A stretch of DNA of 64,000 bases, taken from NCBI GenBank assembly GCA_964388955.1, contig CAYMCO010000012.1, positions 57,439 through 121,438 of the forward strand, given 5' to 3'. The position numbers and the translations under genes were made by a program. Source of the DNA: CAYMCO01 sp964388955 (GTDB lineage: Bacteria; Chloroflexota; Anaerolineae; Anaerolineales; E44-bin32). Shown one piece after another: positions 8,692-16,383 of this stretch. Every line of letters begins with the position of its first letter. The stretch's first letter is position 1. A model generated the notes under the pieces. That model saw only the letters and a program-made list of their open reading frames with translations. It searched no databases and had not been told where the DNA came from.

Positions 8692-9628
8692 CCCGCCCCT
8701 CCTCCCATTCCCTGAGGATCATTCGCGCCCGTTCGACATCCTGTTGGATCTGTTTGACCAGGGCCTTTGGCCCCGAAAAACGGCGTTCCTCTCGCAAGCG
8801 TCTGACAAATGTCAGCTCGATCTCGTCACCATAGAGATCGCCCTGAAAGTCGAGGAGGTGGGCCTCCACAACCGGCAGATCCAGGTCCTCTTCAAAGGTG
8901 GGGCGGGTCCCAATGTTGGTGACGGCGGGCCAGCTTTCCCCATCGATCTCCGCCATGCAAGCGTACACCCCGACTCCGGGGATCGCCCGCTCTCTCCATA
9001 CCGAGAGATTGGCGGTCCTGAAGCCGAGATCATCCCCGCGGCCCGCTCCGGAGACCACTTCTCCACTCAGGCGAAAGGGTCTGCCGAGGTAAGTCGCTGC
9101 TCGGCCCACATCTCCCCCCCGCAGCGCTTCTCGGACTCGGGTGGAGCTCACCACCTCCCCCCCGGCGATGACCGGCGGGTGCACATGCAGATCGAATCCT
9201 CGTTCGGGAGCCACACGAGCCAAGTAGGCTCGGTTCCCCTCACGCTGATGGCCGAACGCGAAATTCCCGCCGATCCACAGCTCCGCTGGGGCGAGGTGCT
9301 CCCCCAGCAGATCCAGAAATTGGCTCGCCGACAACCTGGAGAATTCCAGGTCAAAGGTATGGGTGATCACGACATCCACGCCAAGATCCCCCAACAGGCG
9401 TGCCTTCTCCTCGACTGTGCTGATGTAAAAGGCGGGCCGCTGCCCGCGCAGGACAACGGAAGGATGGGGATAGAAGGTCAGGACCACCGCGGTTCGGCCA
9501 GCATCTTTGGCCGACGCGACCATGGCTCCAACCAACGCTTGGTGTCCGAGATGGACGCCATCGAAGGAACCGATTGTGAGTGCTGTGTTCGTCAGATGAG
9601 TTCGGCGAAGGTCACGTATATGCTGCAT
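8684..9628 (-). CDS. ribF: Bifunctional riboflavin kinase/FMN adenylyltransferase
   Basis: The 314-residue protein has an N-terminal nucleotidyltransferase domain (IGSFDGVHLGHQ, about residues 22-33) and a C-terminal riboflavin kinase domain with GAGRGDDLGFRTANL, a GVYA strand and NIGTRPTF. It phosphorylates riboflavin to FMN, then adenylates FMN to FAD. Start ATG at 9628, 8 nt after truB, which often precedes ribF in bacterial ribosome-maturation operons. The next gene, thyX, is a FAD enzyme and is translationally coupled. Confidence 0.94.
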   Translation of the reverse strand: MQHIRDLRRTHLTNTALTIGSFDGVHLGHQALVGAMVASAKDAGRTAVVLTFYPHPSVVLRGQRPAFYISTVEEKARLLGDLGVDVVITHTFDLEFSRLSASQFLDLLGEHLAPAELWIGGNFAFGHQREGNRAYLARVAPERGFDLHVHPPVIAGGEVVSSTRVREALRGGDVGRAATYLGRPFRLSGEVVSGAGRGDDLGFRTANLSVWRERAIPGVGVYACMAEIDGESWPAVTNIGTRPTFEEDLDLPVVEAHLLDFQGDLYGDEIELTFVRRLREERRFSGPKALVKQIQQDVERARMILREWEEGRDG

Positions 9629-9636
9629 TGAGCCGG

Positions 9637-10518
9637 CTATCTAATGAATACCTTTCGAGGATGCCATTCGGCGCCGTCGTCCGTCGCCTCGAGAATGGCG
9701 ATCAGCCCCCCCTGCTCATCCACGCCGCGCGCCATGCCTGTTGCGCCCTCTTGGGCGGGAATGCGATGGCCGTGCCGCACCAACTCCTGATTCTCGCGGC
9801 TGATTTCCACCAGCGGCATATCCGGAAGCGCATCTGCTGCCGGATGAATGTACTGCTCCCAGGTCCCCGCCTCCAAGCCATGCGACAATTCCGCCAGCGG
9901 AACTGCATCGGAGAGCGAAAAAACCCCAGACATGGTCCGGCGCAGCGCAGCGAGATGGCCTCCGACGCCCAAGCGATTCCCAATATCGTGCGCTAGCGAA
10001 CGGATGTATGTCCCCGCTGAGCACTCCACCGATACCGTCAGATCGGGCGGATCATAGCGCTTGATCTCCAGCTGGCCGATGGTCACCTCCCGGGAATCCA
10101 GGTCCACCGATACTCCTGCCCTGGCCAGATCATACGCGCGTTTCCCATCGACCTTGATTGCGCTGTACGGCGGGGGCACCTGCTCGATTTCGCCCCTGAA
10201 CTCCGGGAGCACCTTCCGAATCTGCTCCAGGGTCGGGAGATTCTCGCTGGTGCCGATGAGCGTGCCCTCCGTGTCGTATGTCTCGGTGGACTCCCCCAGG
10301 CGAATCACCGCATCATAGCGCTTCTCCGAGGTGGAGAGATACTCGCTCAAGCGGGTCGCGGCCCCAAGGCATAGAATCAGAACGCCGGAGGCGCGCGGGT
10401 CCAAGGTTCCCGCGTGTCCCACTTTGCGCACCCCGGTACCTTGGCGCACGACGGACACCACCTGATGCGATGTGGGCCCTACTGGCTTGTCAACCACGAT
10501 GATGCCAAATGCGCTCAT
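9637..10518 (-). CDS. truB: tRNA pseudouridine(55) synthase
   Basis: The 293-residue enzyme begins with the TruB hallmark VDKPVGPTSHQVV and has the catalytic motif GHAGTLDPRASGVL, with the nucleophile Asp at residue 40, then ATRLSEYL. It isomerises U55 to pseudouridine in the T-loop of tRNAs. The C-terminal extension has the usual TruB-C/PUA-like length. Its ATG overlaps the nrnA stop (ATGA). Confidence 0.95.
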   Translation of the reverse strand: MSAFGIIVVDKPVGPTSHQVVSVVRQGTGVRKVGHAGTLDPRASGVLILCLGAATRLSEYLSTSEKRYDAVIRLGESTETYDTEGTLIGTSENLPTLEQIRKVLPEFRGEIEQVPPPYSAIKVDGKRAYDLARAGVSVDLDSREVTIGQLEIKRYDPPDLTVSVECSAGTYIRSLAHDIGNRLGVGGHLAALRRTMSGVFSLSDAVPLAELSHGLEAGTWEQYIHPAADALPDMPLVEISRENQELVRHGHRIPAQEGATGMARGVDEQGGLIAILEATDDGAEWHPRKVFIR

Positions 10519-11477
10519 GCTGTTTCAACAGCCTCCATGGATCGCGATGTAGCCGCCAGAACCTTCCCCACGACCGACTGCATGTCGCCGGAAACTGTGG
10601 CCCCGGCAGCGGGGGCATGTCCTCCTCCACCAAACTCCTCCGCCAGGCGGGAGACATCCACCCCATTCAGCGAGCGCCAGCTTATCTTCACTCTACCGCC
10701 AGTTTGCTCAACAAACACCAGCACCATCCGCGCTCCATCTATGGTGGTCATGATATCCACCAGATCGGCGTCGCCAGATCCCACGTAGCCTGCGGAAGCC
10801 CGATCATCCAGGGTCAGCGTGGTCCAGATCAAGCCATCCTGCCGCTGGATCTTGGACAAACCGGCACCCCAGTATCGGACCGCGTGGAAGCTGCGGCGGT
10901 TCAGCAGGCGCTGATAGAGTTCGACATATGGGACCGGCGTCTTCAGCAATTCAGAGGCTACCACAAAGGTGGCTGGCGTGACGCTGGACGTGCGGAACCC
11001 AATGGTGTCGGAGATCAGGCCAGCCATCAGATTGCTGGCCACACCCGGTGAGATCGGCCAAGCCATTTCTAGCAGCAGATTGTACAGAATTTCCGTGGTC
11101 GCCGCCGCTTGTGTCCGGACGATATTCAGCCGTCCGAAGGCTGTGTTCGTCGGATGATGGTCGATATTGATGTCCGCATCGCGCGGAAGCTCCCCGGCCG
11201 GAAACCCGGTACGGGCCTGTTCAGCGCAATCAACGACAATCAACAAATCCAACTCTTTCGGAAGGACAGCCATCACCTTTTCGCTGCCGGGAAGAAAAGC
11301 GTAGCGCGCCGGAACCGCCCCCGCCATGACTGGCCAAACCCGCTTTCCTCGCTCCTCGAGGGCGAGGCTGATCGCCAGCAGCGAGCCCACCGCGTCCGCA
11401 TCGGGTCGCTCATGGGTCAACACGGCGATAGATTGCGCGCCGGAGACAAGCGATGAGAAGGTCTCGGCCCAGCTCAA
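10515..11477 (-). CDS. nrnA: NrnA-type DHH oligoribonuclease/pAp phosphatase
   Basis: The 320-residue DHH-family phosphoesterase has THERPDADAVGS at the N-terminus, the DHH motif in NIDHHPTN, and a C-terminal DHHA1 domain with FGGGGHAPAAG. NrnA degrades 2-5-mer RNAs and dephosphorylates 3'-phosphoadenosine 5'-phosphate. The position between rbfA and truB is the common bacterial arrangement. The start is a TTG at 11477 overlapping the rbfA stop (TTGA). Other DHH functions, such as c-di-AMP hydrolysis, cannot be excluded from sequence alone. Confidence 0.88.
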   Translation of the reverse strand: MSWAETFSSLVSGAQSIAVLTHERPDADAVGSLLAISLALEERGKRVWPVMAGAVPARYAFLPGSEKVMAVLPKELDLLIVVDCAEQARTGFPAGELPRDADINIDHHPTNTAFGRLNIVRTQAAATTEILYNLLLEMAWPISPGVASNLMAGLISDTIGFRTSSVTPATFVVASELLKTPVPYVELYQRLLNRRSFHAVRYWGAGLSKIQRQDGLIWTTLTLDDRASAGYVGSGDADLVDIMTTIDGARMVLVFVEQTGGRVKISWRSLNGVDVSRLAEEFGGGGHAPAAGATVSGDMQSVVGKVLAATSRSMEAVETA

Positions 11478-11869
11478 CTGTCGGGCTCCTGATCAGCCGA
11501 CTCTGGCGGCTCCCGTTCTTCCCGCTCTTCTGCCAACTGCTGGAGCAACTCCTCCACTCTCGCTCCCCGATAGGGGGTGTCATCCCACCGGAAGCGCAAT
11601 TGGGGGAAAGTGCGCAATGGAATCAGGCCTGCCAGCGCGCGGCGGATGAAACCGTTGGCCCCCTCCAGCGCGGACATCACCTCCCCCTTGCGCTCCTGGC
11701 TGTCGTAGGCTGACACATAGATGGTGGCGTACGCCAGCTCGCGGTCCACTTCCGCATCCGTGACAGTGATGCCGCGCAGCCGTGGATCGCTGATCTCGGT
11801 GATCAGCAGTTGGGCAAGCTCTCGATGAATACGCTCCGCTATTCTCAGTGCTCTTGCTTTGCTGACCAT
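11474..11869 (-). CDS. rbfA: 30S ribosome-binding factor A
   Basis: About 131 residues, a single KH-like domain with the conserved core ELAQLLITEISDPRLRGITVTDAEV and a later LRFRWDDT. RbfA assists late 16S processing and 30S assembly, especially in the cold. The C-terminal tail is acidic. The ATG at 11869 is preferred to an adjacent TTG because GAGG lies upstream. It follows infB after 11 nt and overlaps nrnA, as in many ribosome-maturation operons. Confidence 0.93.
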   Translation of the reverse strand: MVSKARALRIAERIHRELAQLLITEISDPRLRGITVTDAEVDRELAYATIYVSAYDSQERKGEVMSALEGANGFIRRALAGLIPLRTFPQLRFRWDDTPYRGARVEELLQQLAEEREEREPPESADQEPDS

Positions 11870-11880
11870 CAATCCCGACC

Positions 11881-13674
11881 TCAGCCGGCGGGCACCGCTT
11901 CAGTCGCATAGCAGAGCAACTGGTCCCCCTCCTCGAAATCCTCGAACCCTTTCAAGCCGATGCCGCACTCAAATCCCTCGCGTATCTCACGCACATCATC
12001 CTTCTCATGTTTCAGAGAGGAGACATCTCCATCATAGATTTCTTCCCCATCCCGGAATAACCGCACCCGCGCGTTCCGCCGCAGCACGCCTTCCAGCACC
12101 CTGCAGCCGGCGATAGCGCCCACCCGAGGGATCCTGAATACCGCAAGCACACGCGCCCTTCCCAGCGAGACCTCTTTGATCTCCGGCTCAAGCAGACCCT
12201 TCAACGCCTTCTCGATATCCTCCGTCAGACGATAGATGATGTCGTAGGTACGGATATCCACCGCTTCGGCCTCCGCAGCCCTTTCTGCAGCTTGGTCCGT
12301 GGTGACGCTGAACCCGATGATGATTGCGCCAGAGGCCGCGGCGAGCATTACATCACTCTCGCTGATATTCCCTGTCCCCGAATGGAGCACATTGACATGA
12401 ATGTCCTCCGTGCCCAAATTCTCAACGGACGAGATGATCGGCTCCAATGAGCCCTGGCCATCCGCCTTGATCACCAGCCGGAGCTCACGCGCCTCACCCG
12501 CCTTGAACGCGTCGAAGACCTGGTCCAGGGTGAGCGCCTGACGGTGGGCGCCTTCGGTCTCGACCGCCTCCTCTCGCTCCTCGACGATCGCCCGCGCTTC
12601 CTTGGTCGATTCGACCACTGTGAAGAGCTCCCCCGCGTTGGGCACGGTTGACAGACCGAGCACCCCCACAGGGGCGGACGGTTTCGCCTGCTCTATGGGA
12701 TTTCCCTGGTGATCGAACATCGCCCGAACTCGACCGTGTGACGTTCCGACTACGACCACGTCACCGACATGGAGTGTGCCGTTCTGGACCAGGAGGGTCG
12801 CCACCACGCCGCGTGCTTTGTCCACCTCGGCGTCGATCACCGTGCCGATCACTTTCCCTTCCGGGTTTGCCTTGATGTCGATCTCGTCCGAATCCGCGAC
12901 CAGCAGGATCGCCTCCAGCAAATCCCCGATCCCCTCCCCCGTCTTGGCGGAAACGGGCACCACCATGGTATCGCCCTCCCACTCGTCGGGCTGCAGGCCG
13001 ACATCGGCAAGCTGCTGCATCACCCGGTCGGGATTGGCGGCCTCCCGATCCATCTTGTTCAGGGCGACCACCATGGGGACGCCAGCGGCTCGCGCGTGGG
13101 AGATGGCCTCCCGCGTTTGAGGCATGACGCCATCATCGGCGGCCACCACCAACACGGCGATGTCCGCGCCTTGCGCGCCGCGCGCCCGCATGGCGGTGAA
13201 TGCTTCGTGCCCAGGCGTGTCCAAGAAGGTAATCAAGCGACCATTGTGCCGCACCTGGTAGGCGCTGATGTGCTGGGTGATTCCGCCCACCTCTCCGCCG
13301 GCCACATTGGCCTCGCGAATGGCGTCCAGCAAGGTCGTCTTGCCGTGGTCCACATGCCCCAGGATCGTCGCGACAGGGGGCCTGGGCTCCAGATTGACGG
13401 GGTCCTCGTCTTGGATCAGCTTGCGCCAATTGGGGATATCGACCCTCTCGGCACTTTCTTCGACTTCGGGGGCGGCCAATTCCGCCTCGTAGCCGAATTC
13501 AACCACCAGGATAGCGGCTGTATCGAAGTCAATCTCCTGATTGATGTTCGCCATCACGCCGCTGGCCATCAATTTCTTGATGACATCGATGGGGCTGACC
13601 TCGATCAGTTCCGCCAGATCACGGACTGTGATACTTGTGGGGATTTCTATTCTCTTCAGGCCATTCTCGCTCAT
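11881..13674 (-). CDS. infB: Translation initiation factor IF-2
   Basis: 597 residues, much shorter than E. coli IF-2 (890) because the long N-terminal linker is missing; only one IF2N-like module (about residues 10-60) precedes the GTPase. The G domain has G1 GHVDHGKT (106-113), DTPGHEAF and NKMD, followed by domains II-IV with the C-terminal fMet-tRNA-binding module. IF-2 positions initiator tRNA and promotes subunit joining. Start ATG with GGAGGTG upstream. Middle of the nusA operon, 115 nt after ylxR. Confidence 0.96.
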   Translation of the reverse strand: MSENGLKRIEIPTSITVRDLAELIEVSPIDVIKKLMASGVMANINQEIDFDTAAILVVEFGYEAELAAPEVEESAERVDIPNWRKLIQDEDPVNLEPRPPVATILGHVDHGKTTLLDAIREANVAGGEVGGITQHISAYQVRHNGRLITFLDTPGHEAFTAMRARGAQGADIAVLVVAADDGVMPQTREAISHARAAGVPMVVALNKMDREAANPDRVMQQLADVGLQPDEWEGDTMVVPVSAKTGEGIGDLLEAILLVADSDEIDIKANPEGKVIGTVIDAEVDKARGVVATLLVQNGTLHVGDVVVVGTSHGRVRAMFDHQGNPIEQAKPSAPVGVLGLSTVPNAGELFTVVESTKEARAIVEEREEAVETEGAHRQALTLDQVFDAFKAGEARELRLVIKADGQGSLEPIISSVENLGTEDIHVNVLHSGTGNISESDVMLAAASGAIIIGFSVTTDQAAERAAEAEAVDIRTYDIIYRLTEDIEKALKGLLEPEIKEVSLGRARVLAVFRIPRVGAIAGCRVLEGVLRRNARVRLFRDGEEIYDGDVSSLKHEKDDVREIREGFECGIGLKGFEDFEEGDQLLCYATEAVPAG

Positions 13675-13789
13675 AACGCACCTCCAAGATCGGCACGCCA
13701 GCCGGGCCGAGCGAGTGGTCTAGGGGGCTTGGGAATTGCCTATTTCAACTTGCACTCGCACATTCGGCAGATTGCAGACAGCGACCGCC

Positions 13790-14125
13790 CTATTCTTCCC
13801 GTTCATCCAATAGGTGTTCCATTGCAGCCTTCAACGCGTTGAGTTCCTCGCTGGAAAGCTGCACCTTCAACGCCTTCTCCAAGGGGCCGCCCAAGGCGGC
13901 CTCCCAGCAGCTACGGGTTGGATGCACATAGGCCCCGCGTCCCTGAGCCTTGCCCGTCGGGTCGATCTCTACGCCTCGGGGTGTACGCACGATACGGACC
14001 AACCCCCTCTTGGCGAGCACGTCCCGGCATCCCACGCACGTCCGCTGCGGCACATGGCGCCGCCGGCCGGCCCTTCTTGCAGGCGATCCAACTCTCTTCG
14101 CCACGGTTGACTGATGCCTTTCCAC
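13790..14125 (-). CDS. ylxR: YlxR (DUF448) RNA-binding protein
   Basis: This 111-residue basic protein matches YlxR/DUF448: RTCVGCRDVLAKRGLVRIVRT followed by GRGAYVHPTRSC. Family members sit between nusA and infB, bind RNA and have been linked to RNase P. The start is uncertain: a GTG at 14125 lies 6 nt after the nusA stop and lacks a clear Shine-Dalgarno, while another GTG seven codons on (14104) has GGAAAGG upstream. The extra Arg-rich N-terminus before the CxxC is longer than usual if the first GTG is used. Confidence 0.88.
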   Translation of the reverse strand: MERHQSTVAKRVGSPARRAGRRRHVPQRTCVGCRDVLAKRGLVRIVRTPRGVEIDPTGKAQGRGAYVHPTRSCWEAALGGPLEKALKVQLSSEELNALKAAMEHLLDEREE

Positions 14126-14131
14126 GTCACG

Positions 14132-16162
14132 TTAGGTGTCTAGATACCGCTCCCAGTCTTCCTCGTCTTCCCTCTTGCGTTTGCGCCGAACCACCACTTC
14201 GCCGACCTCCGGATCATACTCCATGACCCGGCTGCGACGTTTCTTCTTGCCTCGTCCTCGCTCGATTTCCTCGAGTTCCTCATCCTCACCAAGATACTCG
14301 CCTTCCTCCACCGCCTCCTCGGCCTCGGCGAAGACCTCCGCGATATCCAGTTCTTCCTCTTCCTCCTCTTCTCCCTCTTCTTCTACCGCTTCTTCTGCTT
14401 CCTCGGCTGCCGCGGCTTCCTCCACTTCCGCCGCCTCGGCCTCCAGCTCCTCTTCTTCTTCGATGATTTCCTCGAGCGCCCCCTCGGCCGTGGCAGCCTC
14501 CTCAACCACGGCTTGCGCCGAGGGTGTCAGAGGCACCTCGCTCGGCTCTGCGCCGGGGACGGCCTCTTCCGCGACCGGCTCGATCTCCAAGGTGGCGGTT
14601 TCCGCCTCCGGCACGGGAACGGGCGCCTCGGCCAGTACCTCCTCGGGTTTCCGTTCCTCGGGTGGGGCTGCCTCGCGCAGGGATTCGAAGATCGTCCGAA
14701 CTTCCTCCATTGACTTGGGGCCAACACCATCGAGGCCCAGTATCCTGTCCTCATCGATCTCCAGATCCAACCACACATCGCCGACGGTCGAATAGTCCTC
14801 CCCCTCCAGCAAGTTGAACACCCGCGTTGAAAGGCCAGCCTCCTCTAGCGGCAGCTCGAATACGGAGGGTGGAATCTCCTGCTTGATTGCCTCTCGGCGG
14901 GCGATGCGGGCTTTGCGCTCGGCCTCCCGCCGGCCGTGCAGTTCTTTCTGAACGGCTTGCACGAACTCGGAGAGCACCTTGTACTCTTCCGGCATCACCG
15001 GCCGGCCCTCCATCTTCTTCGTCAGTATGGCCTCGACCTCCAACATGCTGTCCGCTTCGCGCTCGGCGATATCGGCGTAGTCCTCATCGATCTGCAGCCG
15101 CTGCAGCGCTTCGCTGGCCGCCTCCGGCAAGCTCTTGATGTCGATCCGCCAGCCGGTCAGTTTGGCTGAAAGGCGCGCGTTGACCCCGGCCCTCCCGATC
15201 GCCAGACTGAGCTGGTCCTCAGGCACAACGACCATGGCCGTATTGCCCCGCTCGGTATCCTCCTCCAGATATACTCCGGATACACGCGCCGGGCTCAGCG
15301 CCTTGGCGATGAACGTGGCCGCATCCGGGTTCCATTCAATCACGTCGATCTTTTCATCGTTCAGATCGCGCACGATCGATTGGATCCGCACCCCCCGCAA
15401 ACCCACGCAGGCCCCAACCGGATCCACACCTTCGCGCAGCGCCGCCACCGCGACTTTGGCCCGCTTGCCGGCCTCCCGGGCGATGGATTTGATCTCCACC
15501 AGCCCCTGGTTGATTTCCGGCACCTCCATCTCCAACAGGCGACGGAGCATGTTGGGGTGCGAGCGGGAAACCACGATTACGGGGCCCCTCGAACTCTTGC
15601 GCACTTCCAGCACGTAGACTCGGATCCGATCCCGCACCCGAAAGCGCTCCCCAGGAATCTGATGCTTTCGCGGCAGAATCGCCTCCGCCCTTCCCAACCC
15701 CACCGTGACGGCCTGCGGCGTGATTGAGTGCACGGTCCCGTGCACCATGTCACCCTCTCGCTCGATGAACTCCTCATACTGGGCGTCGCGCTCCGCCTCC
15801 CGAAGGCGCTGCAGAATCACCTGCTTGGCGGTCTGCGCCGCAACCCGGCCGAAGTCTTTGGGGGTGGACTCCACGATCACCAGGTCGCCGAGCTGAGCGT
15901 CAGGATCGACCTCCTGGGCCTTTTCCAGCGTGGTCTCCGTCTGTGGGCTTTCGATGTCTTCGACCACTTCCTTCTCGGAGTAGATCGTGACCTGACCCGT
16001 TGCCAAGTCGATTTCCGCCTCCACAGACTGTTGGCTGGATGCGTTGACAGAGCGACGGTAGGCTGATACCATCGCCGCCTCCAGCGCCTCCATCACGGTA
16101 TCGCGGGGCAGCCCAAAGCGCTCTGTGATCTCATTAAATGCGAGGGTCAACTCACTCTTCAT
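14132..16162 (-). CDS. nusA: Transcription elongation/termination factor NusA with acidic tail
   Basis: 676 residues. Domains in order: NusA-N (1-130, RNA polymerase binding), S1 (about 133-200), KH1 (about 230-295), KH2 (about 300-350), a helix-hairpin-helix module resembling the RNAP alpha C-terminal domain (about 432-500, LSTRVFNLLEGEDYSTVG), a very acidic Glu/Ala region (500-635) and a short basic patch (636-665). NusA modulates pausing, termination and rRNA antitermination. The acidic tail is unusual in length. First gene of the ribosome-maturation operon. No rimP homologue precedes it, although rimP-nusA is the usual order. Confidence 0.95.
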   Translation of the reverse strand: MKSELTLAFNEITERFGLPRDTVMEALEAAMVSAYRRSVNASSQQSVEAEIDLATGQVTIYSEKEVVEDIESPQTETTLEKAQEVDPDAQLGDLVIVESTPKDFGRVAAQTAKQVILQRLREAERDAQYEEFIEREGDMVHGTVHSITPQAVTVGLGRAEAILPRKHQIPGERFRVRDRIRVYVLEVRKSSRGPVIVVSRSHPNMLRRLLEMEVPEINQGLVEIKSIAREAGKRAKVAVAALREGVDPVGACVGLRGVRIQSIVRDLNDEKIDVIEWNPDAATFIAKALSPARVSGVYLEEDTERGNTAMVVVPEDQLSLAIGRAGVNARLSAKLTGWRIDIKSLPEAASEALQRLQIDEDYADIAEREADSMLEVEAILTKKMEGRPVMPEEYKVLSEFVQAVQKELHGRREAERKARIARREAIKQEIPPSVFELPLEEAGLSTRVFNLLEGEDYSTVGDVWLDLEIDEDRILGLDGVGPKSMEEVRTIFESLREAAPPEERKPEEVLAEAPVPVPEAETATLEIEPVAEEAVPGAEPSEVPLTPSAQAVVEEAATAEGALEEIIEEEEELEAEAAEVEEAAAAEEAEEAVEEEGEEEEEEELDIAEVFAEAEEAVEEGEYLGEDEELEEIERGRGKKKRRSRVMEYDPEVGEVVVRRKRKREDEEDWERYLDT

Positions 16163-16229
16163 CGTCCTTTGCGTCCTTAAATCGGTTCTGGTATGTCAGC
16201 CGGGGTGTTGAGAGTCTACTTACAAGAAG

Positions 16230-16273
16230 AAAAGTGGGGGTGAGCCCACTTTTCCGAACGCGCCTTTCGGAAA
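16230..16273 (-). promoter_or_regulatory. Two overlapping hairpins in the nusA leader (candidate attenuator)
   Basis: On the minus strand, just after the predicted start site, come two perfect inverted repeats. The first has 8-bp arms TTTCCGAA/TTCGGAAA (16273-16251, 7-nt loop). The second has 9-bp arms AAAAGTGGG/CCCACTTTT (16253-16230, 6-nt loop) and is followed by CTTCTTG. They share 3 nt, so both cannot fully form together. The second resembles an intrinsic terminator with a weak U-rich tail. This suggests transcription attenuation of nusA, possibly autoregulatory; the mechanism is inference. Confidence 0.6.
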
Positions 16274-16284
16274 TTGGTGCTTGG

Positions 16285-16313
16285 ATTCTAGCACATCCGA
16301 AGGTGCGGTGCAA
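16285..16313 (-). promoter_or_regulatory. nusA operon promoter
   Basis: Minus strand: TTGCAC (16308-16313), a 17-nt spacer and TAGAAT (16285-16290). The predicted start lies at about 16278, giving a leader of roughly 115 nt that contains the two hairpins. Confidence 0.5.
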
Positions 16314-16321
16314 TAGCACAA

Positions 16322-16350
16322 TTGACGATCCCACAGTCAAACCTTATCAT
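16322..16350 (+). promoter_or_regulatory. Promoter of the gyrase A-type gene
   Basis: TTGACG (16322-16327), a 17-nt spacer and TATCAT (16345-16350), five of six consensus bases in each box. Predicted start at about 16357, with GAGGTGA as ribosome-binding site before the ATG at 16384. Divergent from the nusA promoter. Confidence 0.7.
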
Positions 16351-16383
16351 ACGGCCGACGTGGACCATGAAACGAGGTGAGCG

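Noticed and set aside
12769..13842. 357-codon open frame on the plus strand
   Set aside because: It lies antisense to infB and part of ylxR. Its translation is His/Gly/Arg-rich without motifs, while the opposite strand encodes a complete IF-2.
14340..14480. CTT/CTC-rich repetitive tract
   Set aside because: It is the Glu codon run of the NusA acidic tail read from the other strand, not a separate repeat element.
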